A program made the position numbers and the translations under genes. Source: Mesocentrotus franciscanus (lineage: Eukaryota; Echinodermata; Echinoidea; Camarodonta; Strongylocentrotidae). From it: a DNA stretch of 64,000 nt. Positions 34,201 through 48,615 of the stretch are shown one piece after another. Location: assembly GCA_037976565.1 (NCBI GenBank), contig CP137679.1, positions 12,406,651 through 12,470,650 on the forward strand, read 5' to 3'. Under the pieces are notes generated by a model. The model was not told where the DNA came from and did no database searches. It saw only the letters and a list, made by a program, of their open reading frames with translations. Numbering within the stretch: position 1 is the stretch's first letter; every line of letters starts with the position of its first letter.

Positions 34201-37200
34201 TGGTGACGGGAGACCGCTCAACTCTCCTGATATGGCCTGGATGCGGTACGAATAGCCAACTTCATCTGCTATCCATCTACAGAAATGATAGGAAACAGAA
34301 TATATCTTAATGGACTGATTTGATATAAATTACCCATCTAAAAAGATTTTCATTTGAAGTACCGGGTAGTTTTTATTTGGAGCCTATTATCGGCTAATAC
34401 AGTTCGAAGTATTAAAAAAAAAAAAAAAAATAGATTCGTTACTTTCATAGCTTGGTCGAATGTATACTGCATGCCGGCATAATTATATTCACATATTTGG
34501 GACTTAATAACTCCTTTGAGGCATTCCTATTTATAACTATTTCTGAAATGTTAATTATCTAATGTATATCATATCATTTAAAATAAGTATCGTATCTAAA
34601 CAACTGTATGATTTACGTTCATATGTTACGCCCTGCTTTGGCACATCCATTGTCCTGGGCCATGTATGCTATATTAGTATATTGTGATATATCTTTGTAC
34701 AAATATGATCTATTTCTACCACTGTCTATTTTAATTATGAAATATATACTTATATCTATATAGCTTACTCTTTTTTAATGTTATTATCGGTAAACATGAT
34801 CATGTCCAGTTAAATTATACCAATACTTATGAAAATGCTTCACTGCTTCAGAAAGCATATTGAAATTTTACATCATCTAGACGAACCTGTCTTCAAACCA
34901 CGTGTTCTCAACAACATTATCGACTGCATCGTCGCTTTCGAAGGGCGGGTCCCTAATGACACGATAGCGATGGGGCGTGCACGCTTGGCAGGCTGGTGCG
35001 TGCGGAGCGGAGACGATTTGTACGGCGTCGATGATGGTGTATAAACCGCTGACATCGAGCGTGATGCCGACCAGGCGTTTGTTGGTGAAGAGCCGGGACG
35101 TGAAAGGGATGTCGCAATCCACGGAGACGGGCCCGAGCGATTCTTGCGTATTGTCTGGTTTTATGAGAAGAAACAAATCACCAAAAGTTGGAAATCATAA
35201 GGAATAATTTTCACAGACTGCATTCGATATTGTTCCCTCTATCTCGGCTGAATTAAAATGGTATAGAATGTCATTCGATTTCATCTGGTTAGGATAAATG
35301 TATCACTGTTAAGTTCTCTGTTGACATCTTGCACATTTTACTTACCATCATACCGAAGGATGACGTCACCGATTGCGTCACGAGAGCGGTGGACATAGCT
35401 GACCCAGATGGAGAGTCGAGCTGGAATGACACGGTGCTCGAACTCGAGATCGAGATGGCAATCACTGCAGACAGCGCTACCCGATGTAAACGCCATCCAC
35501 CCCTGCTGGTTTACATCGCATTGCTTTGCATCAGGTGGGCCTGGTGGTAGTTAATGTAAATAATCTTAACAATAATAATAATAATAATAATAAAAATAAT
35601 AATAATAACATAATACAATTTGATCATTTGGGAGCGCACGTATCCACCACGCGAAGTGCTCTAGATGCTCGAATAAAACATTACATTGGCTCTGCTAGCT
35701 TCCGTTTTCAGTGCTCACAGCTTTCAAGGAATATTCCTTCCTACCGGGTACCCATTTAAAACCTGGGTGGAGAGTGGCAAATGTACATTAGTGTAATGCC
35801 AAGAACATTAGTGCCACAGCGGGACTCGAGCAACGAACCATGTGATCTACAGTCCGAAGACGTACTTGACCACGACACCTCATATTTTTTTTGTAAATCA
35901 AATTGTGATTCAGATTCGGATTATTGACTGATCCATACTTCAAAAACGTAGAAAATTTGCCTCCACTGGCATGAAAAAAATATACAAAACAAATACTATC
36001 AATATTATATAACAAGTGGAATACATACCTCATATAAACATAAATACTCAAATACAGAGGGCAACAACAAAAGAGGAGGAAATAAGAGACAGAGAAACTG
36101 AACACGATTGCGTCAACAAAGTTTAATCGGTAATAATAATAATAATAATAATAACGTTTTATTTACCCAGGGTAGCCACTTCAGTTATGAAACTGCTCTT
36201 CAAGCGGGCCCTGCATAACATAATATGTTATTACTACCCGTCTCCAATCTAATATGCTGAGCGCCTAGCTAGAAGGCAGATGGTCCCATTGTTATAAGTC
36301 TTTGGTATGACTCGGCCGGGGTTCGAACCCACGACCTCCCGTTCATGAGGCGGGCGCTCTAACCACTGAGCCACCATGCCCGGCAACTATAGTAGTTAAC
36401 TTGAATTTGTCTTTAGAAGGAGTATTAGAAGGTGTCATTACCTGTTGCTTGAGTCAACCTCCCTCTCTTAGCGGACGTCGCCCTGGACGCGTACTGGACG
36501 AAGGCGTTCTCCACCGTGCACTCGGAGCAGCGTGACTCGTTCTCGCCGTGGTATCCGCTTAACGGCGGCAACCAGGCGATCGTCACCCCGCCCTCTGGGC
36601 CCTCCTCCATGACCCTGGGAGGGAGGGGTACAGTACCGGAGATTGGGGAGGAGTCCCAGGAGGGGTACATGAGGTCGATGTAGCAGTGCATGCGGGCAGC
36701 CTGCTGAGGGGTGAAGTGACTGGTACATGAGGACTCTGAAGAAAAACAAGGGTGCAAAATAAAGGAGTGGTCAAAAACGAGAACTTAATACCATAAACAT
36801 GTCATGCATCATAATGCAGAAAATCCCGAGAAGATTATAAGCGTATCGACCGAAAGACATTCATATACATGTCTATCAAGTGGTACGATGTTGGGATCTT
36901 AGGCTTTTTTCAATTTCTCGATGTAAACCCACTTATTCTGTATGATGCTTTCAATTTTACCTTGATCATTTGTGTATCATGTCAAATGCATTCTGAAAAA
37001 TCTTTACCAGTAATACCTGTTTATAGTTGAACGATGTTTGGATCACTTCGTCGGCAAATCTTGTCAACTACATGTATATGGAAATCTAATCATTTGGTGT
37101 GTGTTTTTGTATAGCACTCGGCTGGTCTTCTTTACCATATATATATATGGAAATACAAGAAAATATTAAATGTTTATATGCTTTTTTAAAAAACCTGAAT

Positions 37201-40200
37201 AGCTCATGTAATTCCTAAAGGGTGTATCAATGAACGCCCTCCATCGTTCTTCGTCTCCACACGTCCCATCTCGACCCTCCGTCGGAGTAGGATCTCGACA
37301 GTGATGGTTTGTCGGCGTCGGGTTGGTGTCTTCGATGAGATCGCCGCTCTCCAGCGAGGCGGCTAGCTCGTAGCACTCGTCGGTGCAGCTCATCTCCGAG
37401 ACGCCGTGGTGAACGTGGAGCAAACCGAGCGCATGGCCCATCTCATGAATGAGAGAGTTGTTGGTGAGACGAGCACCGCCTTGGATGACTACGCCGCCTG
37501 GAGAGATACGAGAGAGAAAAGTTCGACTTAGCATCTTGACTTGTGTTGGTAGCCAAACAGATTAATTTTTTCGTGAACTTAATGCGGATGCGGAAACCGA
37601 TTTTTTCGAAGAAATGGCAATTATTATTATTAGATATGGAAATCTAAACACATCATATTTCTGATTTAGGTTCTAATAAATGTATATGTGTATATACATT
37701 TTAGTGCGTTTGGTTCTTCTACTCAGAATAAAAGCCGAATCGGCTTCAAATCGGAGACAATCGTACTACTTTTTGACGTTTGGCGTCACTAATATTCTGA
37801 GCCGATTTAGCTTTTCCTCCTCAAAGGAAGCATGAAATCGCATGAAATTTGTATTTTGTTAATCCTATATGCCTGTTCAAATACTTGATCCTTAAGATTT
37901 TACATGTCGAATCGTAGTAAGATCGTAGCAGTGTTGTAGCTAGGTCCCGAATTTAAGGGAATACTGGTCCCAGTCGTTGGATGCAATTATGATTAACAAG
38001 GCCAATGATAAGGAACAATGTGTGGGAGGGCTTGCAGCATCTTTTTTCACGTTCGTTTCCCACTCTTAGCTTATCCTTTCTCTTTTATAGGGGTATGTGC
38101 CCCCGTAGCTAAGCCACTGCATCTAGATTTGTACTTACAGAAGATCTAAAAGCCGTTCGGCCCTGCTCTGCAAATGTGAACATCTGAGAAAAATTTTGTT
38201 TTGTTTACTTGTTTGAATTTTTGGGGCAACGAATCACTTGGTTTGACAACAGCAAGCAGTGCATGGACTGGACTTTGTTATGAAGAGGTCAGAGCTAACT
38301 CTCATGATCGAAGATGACGAATGCCAATTATAATAGCCGTCATCCCCAGCCTAGGAAGACACCAGATGGAAGAATTAACAGGCAACTTTGGTCCGAATAT
38401 CCTTTCAACATTTTAGTGACGCCCTTTTTTGCACTCCGTTCTGTGCCCAATCAAACCTCTTACCTTTGACCGAATGAGCGGTGACCTCCCACGGCATCGT
38501 CGCAAACCCTTCGATATCAACGTCAACAAAGTCCACAAAGAAGACATTGAGGGCGTCAGAGTTGTTGAGATGAACGACTGCTTTGAGCTCTTCTGCAGAA
38601 ATGTAGGACCTGAATGCCACAAAATTATTAATATGTTGTTCCTTAAAAAATGATTGATCGTTGTACAGGGGGGTTCTTGGAATTCATTCGTAAAACCTTT
38701 GTTTTGTTTCTCTCTACATAAATGGTATTACCAATTAACAAAGCATAGGCATGTACGCATATTTAAATGTAATTATAATGCCATATGTCATAACAATCAT
38801 ACTTGTATAAGGTGTATAAGAAAAAGCAGACCCACAGAAGAAGAGTGAAGAACAGATGAGGGAGAGTGGGAATGAAAGGAAGACAGAGTAGTGAATGTGA
38901 GAATAAAAGAGGATGAAGGCGACGGAGAGAGCAAGTGGGGGTGAGAGGACCCATAATAATATGCGCTCCATTATGTAACCATTACCTGTACGGTGAGGTG
39001 GGGTCGGCACAGGAGGAGGGATAGGTGGTGTTACTGGGGGTACAACAGTCACCCTCATCCCAGTCATGATATGCCTTGTTACATTCAGGTTGGCACACCC
39101 CGTCACCTTTCAGACCATCAGGACATTCGGTTTGAACCTCATCACAATCACCACCGTCATAACTGAAAATATAATTGATAATTAATCTCAACGCTCACTG
39201 CACGCTCCTCCTGCGATCCGATTTTTTGAAGAAATGGCAATTTATTTTACATCTGGAAATCTAAATCAACGTCATCTTTATAAAAAAAATTTAGGTTCTA
39301 AATAATGAACCTAAAAACAACCGGAATATTAGAGCATATAAGCCTTCTAGTCAGAATAAAAAGCGAATCGGCTTCATATCGTGTAGACAATCGCACCACT
39401 AGTGTGACGAAACTACGATTCTGAGCCGATTGAGCGTTTCCTCCTCCAAGGAAGCTTGAAATCCATTGAAATTTAGATTTTACAAATCATATGACTATCC
39501 AGATCCTTGATCATTAACATTTTAGAAGTTTGAATATTCACATCAAATGTTAATAGCAAATTATTCCAAAATCGGATCGTAGTCAGATCGTATAGTTCGC
39601 GGTGGGCTTAAGTATCATTTATCATCTCTAACAAAGTGCTTATCTAAGTAGTTTTTATCATAATCACATAATAATTAATATATGGCTTTGGGACTTATTC
39701 ATTAGCGGACTCTGTGTTTGGGGGCAGGGTCATTCTACTTTCCATTTAAAATTATTTTAACTATTTAATTTGTATGGGATTATTGTTCACTGTTAATTTG
39801 ATATAAGGCCCAAAATTAATGTATAATGATGTCAATATTCATGCTCCCTTGGTCGTGTCTCCAGTATATCCCTGACAGCATTTCTTACAACATGTATTTA
39901 AATTATTATTGCGGGTAATAAAATCGCTTTGCAAAAAATATGTGATCACAGTTTCAAGTTATTATTTTTTTTTGTGTGTATTAAATTGAATACGAGAAGA
40001 CATTTGGAAAGACCAAGTATGATTATTTTGTTTGTTAAGATGATCAGGGCGGCGTTTCATGAAACAATTAGTCGGTGGTTTTCACCGACTAATATCATTT
40101 TCACCGACAATGCTATTGTCACCGACTATTTTCCAGGCCTCTGATTGGTCAAATTGTCGGCGGACAAATGTTGATGAAACGCCCCCCTGATAATTTACCC

Positions 40201-43200
40201 TGTAATGTGATATTTGCAGTCCAAGTCGCATCTTCTGTTACCAATCTTATTGTCGCATCCCGCTATGACGAGCCGACGGCGTAACGACGAATTCCTCACT
40301 ACCGTTATCCCGACGTCACGCCACGTAATGTTATGAGCCCCGTATGCCGCCGACAAAAGCCGATGCTGCATCAGAAGATCAGCCGAACTGACTGTCGGAT
40401 TGGAGCCGTCGTCTTCGGCTAACACGATCGGACGGAATCGAAGAATCACCGGGCTTCGAAGTTGCGGGTTGTTGATGTAGCTTCGCGCAATTTCGGGGTT
40501 ATCACAAACGGTGACACCACACTTTGGGGCGGTCACGTGAGGGTAAGATGGATGCCTCTGTATTTCAGAGACCACTGTCTCCGGTTCCCTCATCTCACTT
40601 GGACTCCAGTTGACGAGTTCGGAATCAAAGTCTTCGGAGATGACGAACCCAGGTCCTGCGTCTGTTTCGAGGAGCGATGCAGACGTTTTGATGTCTGCGT
40701 GCGATCTTATTTCATCCGAAATCCGAAGATGTCCGATCGCTCCCCGAAATGGCGCCCAGTGCACTCGGCTCCCCCCGAGGCTGAAATCTTTACATCGCTG
40801 TGACGCCATGCTGAAAACGTCACCCCGCTGTCCAATGGCAGCACCAACCATGGCGCCATCCAGGTATAGCCTCATTATCCAGCCGTCATAAGAAACAGCG
40901 ACGTGCACCCACGTGTTGGGCTGATAAGGTCGGTGCGATCTGACGGTGGTGTTTTCGATGGAACGATCAGTCTGGAGGCTAAATTTAAACTCTGCACCAC
41001 CCATGCTCCACGGAGAAGGAACATCAATGTACAGAGACCATCCCCAGACAATATTGGATGCTTTGCATTTATCCGAAAGTTCTATTTAAAAAAAAAAAAA
41101 GAAAAGAAAGACAGAACAAAAACGTTTAATCTATTAAAAAAAATCATGTTGATAAGTGATAACATTTTAAATGAGAAATTCAGTCAATCGAGAACTGATT
41201 CAATGAAAATTATTCATTTATGTTCTGTATTGAGAAATGATTTAAGGTATATAAAATACTAAAATTATAACAAAATAACGCGCGAAGTTAAAGTTAAATT
41301 GGCTGGAAAACAGCAATCGACACTTCCCCAACAAAGACAGTAAATGCACTGTGAAGAAGTCTGGTATTTTTGTTGTTATAAATACATTCATTTTGTAATT
41401 TTAACCACTGAGCGATTTTGTTTCCTTCTAATGTATTATGTGCCGAGAAGCTAATAAATCTTAAGTGTGACGACCGTTGAATTGCGATTGTGAATTACTG
41501 TGTTAAGGAACAATCAACAGCGTCATTGAAAAAGTCTTTTCACCACAACGACATATTCTCACATTTATATCACACATAACATAACGTAAAACACCACAAC
41601 CTCATTAATCTTCGTCATCATTATGCTGAACCTGAATGATACTGCAGAATCTAGACTCTGGAGGAGCTTAATCATTTTTTTTAATTTATTGAACAAATCT
41701 ATAAAATAATATCTATAAATCAAGGTTTTATCAACTACGGAGGTGCGTCTAGCCATTGAGGGGGATGGGGTGGGGGCATTTGTGTCAAGGGAGAGAGTGG
41801 GGAGGAAGCGCACCGGACTGACTACGTGAATAAAATGCGAGAGAGCATGTCCATGGTTGAATTAGGAATGTGAATTATTATATTGTGTAAAAATAATGTT
41901 CAACAGCGTCATGACTATTAACTTCTTTTCACCATAATGAATCAGGTGAAGATATGGGAGTGGGCCCTATCATCTTCTTTTCATTTCTATTCATTTAACT
42001 TCACCTTTTCCCTTTCTTTATTGTTATTTCTTTCCTCCTTTTTCTCTTCTTATATTTTCGTCATTTGATTCGTTAAATGTGCCCCCCTCCGTTGTCCTTA
42101 TAGTATAGCTACATCACTAATGAAGTAGTTGCAACTTAAACTGCGAGAATAGACCACTCTCGTAATGTAATCAAATTTAATGCACAAACTTTTAGTGCCT
42201 CGTTACAAATGATTTCATTCACATAATTGTATTTCAATAGTCAGAATGCGAATTGCATACATTAATTGTCACTAGGTAGGACAGATATTATGGCTTGTCC
42301 TACCTATAACAACTAATGTATGCAATTTGTAACATGGTACTTAATGAAGATTTATGCATTACATTTGATTAAATTACGAAAATGGTCTATTGCTGGATTG
42401 ATTAATAGCCAGTCATCATCATCAGGTGGAGAAAAAAATGCCTTGCTCGGCAACACAATGCTCATTAAAGGTGTTCATTGCTGGACGATTAATTCAGTCG
42501 TGCGGAAGCGATCTTTTTTGTGGGAAAGCTATCAGGCCTTACAAGGCCTTACGATTTTGGGAAATGGACCAATTTGAGGCCTGAAATGTCTCTACTCCGG
42601 TGTGACGAAAGAGAGGCCTGAAATGTCTCTACTCCAGTGTGACGAAAGAGAGGCCTGAAATGTCTCTACTCCGGTGTGACGAAGAGAGAAAAGGTGGCAT
42701 TATTGTTGAACTGATTTAACTTAAACCACACTCTCTGTCACACTTAAAGCGAAACGGAGTGTTTGAAAACTGTATATAGACCGCTATGCATGATTAATAG
42801 GGTTCGAAGGGCCATGCATGTAACCAATTTAAGATCGTGGTTATTGTAAAAGGAATTAACATGATATTGAAATATTATAGAGTCTGATATGAAATTTATA
42901 TTTTTAAAATATATTATATAGTGGTTAATAACAACTTGCAATTTGGCTTTGTATAGTAGAAAGAGTGAGGAAGAGAGAGAGAGAGAGAGAGTGAGCGAGA
43001 AAGAGGAAAAAAATATATAGAGATAGATAGAGAGAGAGAAAATAATACACAATTCGAAGTCAGTGTATGAATTCACGAATATTTAACTTGAACGAACTAT
43101 AATCATTTTTGGTAAATGTAGCATTGCAAAACGATGTATTTAGGAAAACTACCCCGACAACTTCGCCTCTATTCAATTACCCCCTCCTCCAAGAGTTATC

Positions 43201-46200
43201 TAAGGAAGATTAGGGGGTTTGGGAGGGGGTAGTGTAGTTGTCCCAGTGCGTTAGTTCCCAGCGGGATAGTTGTCCGGGGTTCATTCGTTGATAGTCCGGG
43301 AAGGGGTGGATGTTGTCCTCATAGACTCTTGTAGGTAAATCAACCACCAATCAATCACAATTTTATTTCTTTTCTTTTTTAATAATTGAAACAACGATAA
43401 CAAGAGAACTGATATGTATATCTCCGGAACGAATTTACTTCGAGTGTTTATGTCACATTTAATAAAAGTTCGCCAGGAGGACATGTGAGCCCCGTATACA
43501 ATCATTCAGATATGAAATTATAAAATTTGTATTGTTTGCTTTGTGAGTTTTACAGAAAAACAACAACAATAGAGACTGACTATGAAGGTGACTTTCTCGT
43601 ACATTGTTGTTAAAGAAACGGAACGATATATATATTTTTTTCTTCAAAACTAAAATTATGTTGAAGGTGACCTTGCTACAGATGCTCTAAAAGTGATTTA
43701 TTAGAGGAGATTGGATATGTCAATCGTCACGCTTTCAATGTTCTTGAAATTGAGTGATTTCCACAACTTGATACATAATTGTATATCCCATTCGCCGTTC
43801 CTGAAATTCAATAACAAATGTATTTTATTAAATCAGATGAAAACTATTCATGCTCCACATGTAATCAATTATACAATTCGAACAGCCACAATGTCGAAAA
43901 AAAACCCTTTAAAGAAGATTATTCGCTTGTAAGAGATTTTGGACATACCATATAGTTGCACGCCACCCCCTCCCATCAACGCTGGATCCTGCGTGGATTG
44001 ATGAGGTTTTTTTTTTTATTCTTCTCCCCCCCCCCCCTTTATTTGCCTGACTGGTAAGAAAGCAGGTGGGACTACAGTTAACACCTGAATTATTCATACA
44101 CTTACATAGTTTTGTTTTAAAACAAATTAAGTGTGTGAAAAATTGATTTGTCCCGATTCTTTCGTTAGAATGTGACATACATGTACTAAAGCTAGCATTT
44201 ATAAGTATTCAACAAAGCCCTAATTCAACTAGTCCACCTTTCTTTCTTGATTTACGAAAAACACCCCCCCCAAAAAAAAAAAAAAAATTGACAAGGGGTA
44301 TGAATAATTTAGTTTTTAATATTACTGTATAAGCTTGTAGGCAAGCAATCATGGGGACCCGTGGCTTAAAGTCATATGCAAGGAATTTAGTAATGAGGAT
44401 TCGTGCCTTACGAGAGGGCATTAGTTAGTGCATCGACTCGGTTTGAAACTGGGACCTACTTGTGGCCTTTTACTGAACCTTTCGGGGAATAGTGGAGCAG
44501 TAACAATTAGTATATGATCCGTTTTTTTAAGGAGATATGAAGGAAACGTTTTTCTTTCGTTTGAGGAGGTAGCCAAGATGGATGAAATGCGAATATGCAA
44601 GGTCATCAAGTTTGTGTGTGTGTGTGTGGGGGGGGTGTCGTATATCGTGATGTGGTATAGTAGTACATTCTTTGGCAAGACATTACTCCACATTTGCCTC
44701 TCTCAAGAGAGTCTCAACCCAGGTGTAGTTGGGTACCTGGCAATTGATGTGGTAATGATAATTGCAGAGCCCCCAGGAAGAACATTTATTCTAATGAGGC
44801 ATATCCCTGGGTAGACAAAATTGATAACAATGATAATGATTATAATAATATTAATAATTGTAATAATTGTTTTATTATCATTATTGTTATTATTATCATT
44901 ATTATTATCATCATCATTACTATGATGTGTTGTTGTTGTTGGTATTACATTATAATTTTTCTTTTCAGGTTGACTCCCCTTCCTCCTCCTCTCTCTCTCT
45001 CTCTCTCTCTCCCTCGCTCTCTTCGTGTTTCTCTTTCCTTTTCGCCGATTGCCGCCCCCACATTTAGCTACTACACTGTTTCCGAGTAATACACAATGTC
45101 TCGGGGAACATTAGAAAAAAGAAGGTCGAGTGAAAGTTTATCGCACTTTATGTCAAAAGACACAAAACTTGACCCCGCTTCTTTCCCTATGCAATGCAAG
45201 GTCAGCGCACTTTTCCCCCGTCTCCCTAAAGGTCTTGTTGCTGTCATGTTTAATCACCTTCGATTTCACCGACGATGAAATAATAACATAAGTAAACCAC
45301 CATTTTGTTTTCATTTCTATTTTCATCGTCATGATACATCCTGACAAATGAGACCAAATACCAAGTGCGCATGTCATATTATGTTTTATAGGGGAATCCT
45401 ACCCTAAGGGCAAATCGCTCTGGATGAAAGCAGAAAAGTCATAAAGAAGCAGACAGGTGACAGTTAGAATGAAATCGGACAAAAATTTATGAGTGTTTCA
45501 AAGTTGTAATCACTGCAGTGGCGGATCCAGGGAGGGGGCCCCCTCCCCTAGCAAAAAAAAACAGGTAAAAACACCCTTTTTTGAAAAAAATAGAAGATGG
45601 GCCCTCCCTGGTGCCCACGGGGGTGGTGGTGGAAAAAATAACCCTTCCCGTAGGGAAATTTTTTCGGGTGCCAAAAAAAAAAAATTTTGTTGCTCACTAC
45701 CCCACTGAGCGAAAAATCGACCGGCACGATTTTCAAATTTTCGCACGAAGTGGGCCCCTTTTTAGGCCCCCTCCCTTGCCGCCGGCTGGATCCGCCCCTG
45801 CCTAAGGGCAAATCGCTCTGAATGAAAGAAGCAGACAGGTGACAGTTAGAATGAAATCGGACAAAAATTTATGAGTGTTTCAAAGTTGTAATCACTGTAT
45901 ACGTATGGGCACTCCAAATGGGCTGAATCGGTAATGTCACTGTGACGTGTGACAAAATGACTGATATGTCATTGTTCAAAATGGTCTTTTCTTTTTACAA
46001 AACCTTTAATAATATGCTTTTATGTAATATTTTGAGTAGTGCCCCAAGGGATAAAGGAACTTAAGTGAAAACAGAAATTAATTATATTTTTGTACAAGAC
46101 AAACGGGAGAGTTATATATCCGTGACTACGTCACAATATCCCGACCACGTTGCCAATTCAGATTCGCATAGATCTAGTAATATCAAATTTCAAACATTCA

Positions 46201-48578
46201 TAACTCTCTTATTGTATAAAATATAAATGGGAAGGGAACTCGCAAGATACGTCACAGAGTTGCCAAGTTGTGTTGACTGATCGCACCTTCAAAAATTCAT
46301 AACTTTCTTATTTTGAATAGGATTTTGCTCAAACTTTCACAGACCCGTGTCTCTTATTTATCTACTTCTATTAAACAAAGTAATATAAGGATGGACTTCC
46401 CCTTTAAAGCGGGACTGCACTACTTGTAGCTACTTGCGCCCTCTATATAGCAAACAATGCCTAATGCTATTGAAGCGGTACCCGTTGCTCCCCCATGACC
46501 CCCTTTTTCTTATGTTAATTGAGAGCTGATTTGATGAGATATCCACCTGTCAGTGACCACGCTGGGAGGTCTAATCCTTCCTGGCCAAATTAGTGCAGAC
46601 AGGCTATGTAATGTGATCGGTCACGTAGTCCGGTGCAAACTCCGGTGTTAACCTTTTCTGCCCCATTTCGTGCAGACGGACGATATGAAATCAAGGGGAT
46701 TTTTCTTCCATGTCGTCAATTTTTCACAAAGCTTGACTTTTCCTTGAACTAGATCTGACGATGGACAATACCATTCATAACTAGCTTTGCGTGCTGTCGC
46801 CACAGTTAGTCCTTGCATGGCTACCATGTTGCCAGTCATAGCGGCATTCAAGTTCAACGCACCGCAGGGAACCCGGCGACGACGTGCGGGGTTTTCACCT
46901 ATTTTTCCTCCAGCGCGCACGTCATGATAACACGTACATTATTATGATTACAACTTTAAGAGGGTCCGCCTGTCTCTTTCCTGTAAACCGCCGGCCGTGT
47001 CATCTAAAAGGCGTGGTCGGCAAACCCTGATGATCAAGGTGGATTTCTGTGGTACATTTCGTACCATTTTTGTTTTTCTTGGCATCGCCCATCGGGTTGT
47101 AGGCCTTTGTGATGCTACGTGCACCGCCGTTTGCAAAGTGCAAGATTAAAAAAAAAAATCATAAAAGCATATTTCATACAATTATTGAATGAATACTGAT
47201 CTCGCCCAAAGGGCCAAACACTGACGTAATTCTTGGAAGTCCCGGGCCCCTGTGCCAAGGAGTGTTATGATTGACGGATCTAGATTAATAACATGAATTG
47301 TTCTCCATTCACTCGCAAAATTAGTTATACGATTCACTAAATTTCGCTCAATACATTTGGATCCAGGGGCGAAACAGAACCCCCACCCCCGCCATTGAGA
47401 AAAGTGGGGAAGGGTGACGAGTGGCGACTCATTTTAAACGTCTCAAATACTTTAAAGTCGAAGGGACGCAAATCTTGTGATATCCCTCCCTAACGATCGC
47501 TCGATATTTTAATAAATTTTTAAGAGGTATATATTTAAACTTGTTCAAGAGTACTGAATGATTTTCCCCAAAATAAAAGAAGAAGAAAAGTCTCTCCCAA
47601 CTGCTTTTTATGTAAAAACAGAGCCAGGCACTTTATATCTTTTTATTGAATGTGACATTGTAAAACTAGTTTGGAATCAAACGATTGATGCTATCAACCA
47701 AAATAGTAATAAAACCATAAAACCATAAATCCTTCTAGATAATAAATTTGTAACTTACTTTTTTGTATATTGAAGTAATATATTTACATGTGTCCATTTC
47801 AGAGTAAATCCCCCAGCTTTAAAGCTTATATAAATACTAACGAGGAAATTGAGTACAAAGTGGCAAAAGGGAATGGTATACTAAACATTTTCGTAAAAAG
47901 AGCTTTTCCATGTTATAAACTCATTTATGAAACTACTTTACCTTTGATATGTATTCATGTTATATGCTGAATTTTCATTTGTTTATTTATCTTATTATTT
48001 TTTTGTTGTTGGTCTCATTGTATCTGGATTCTACTTTTCGATCGTTCTCCTTCAATCAATAAAAACGGAAAAAAGTGTAATTATATTTTTAAGAGGGAGA
48101 TCAGAAATTAAGGTTAAGATTGAGGTGGTTATGCATCCTGCCCCTCTCCTGCCCCCGTTAAAAGGATACTTATGAATCAGTGTTGACATTCCATCTCAGC
48201 TATCAAGCTGGCATCAATATTATGAATGACTGGTAAAAACATTGTCTGCCGAAAATGCGTCATATTAAAGCACCAAACGAGTCCGGGATATTTGAAAAGA
48301 GTGAAATAATTACCTATATTTTTGTTTAATCTAACTACAAGGCTATATATATTATATGAGAACATTACTAGAAATTCGGCCTGGAACAACGTAGGCTACT
48401 GTTAAGAAAAAAAAATCAGATGTTTAGTGCTGGATTTATATGATTAGGAAAAGGAAAACACTGTGCAGTCAATCCTGTATATTAAGGTCACCCAAGGGAG
48501 ACAGAAAAAGTGGCCACTGTGAGACAGTGGGCCTTTTTAGACAGTTTTTACTACAAACATTTTTTTCTCTCTCCCCCT

Positions 48579-48615
<37 letters not shown>

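Noticed and set aside
36300..36385. A possible functional tRNA gene on the minus strand
   Set aside because: A and B boxes are good, but the sequence continues into the body and TTA tail shared with other SINE copies, and the acceptor-stem ends do not pair convincingly.
40462..40891. Plus-strand ORFs opposite PAPPA exon 2
   Set aside because: They are antisense shadows of the LamG/LNR exon, which has clear homology and splice sites.
43281..43932. Small ORFs in PAPPA intron 1
   Set aside because: Biased AT-rich composition, no splice context and no family resemblance.
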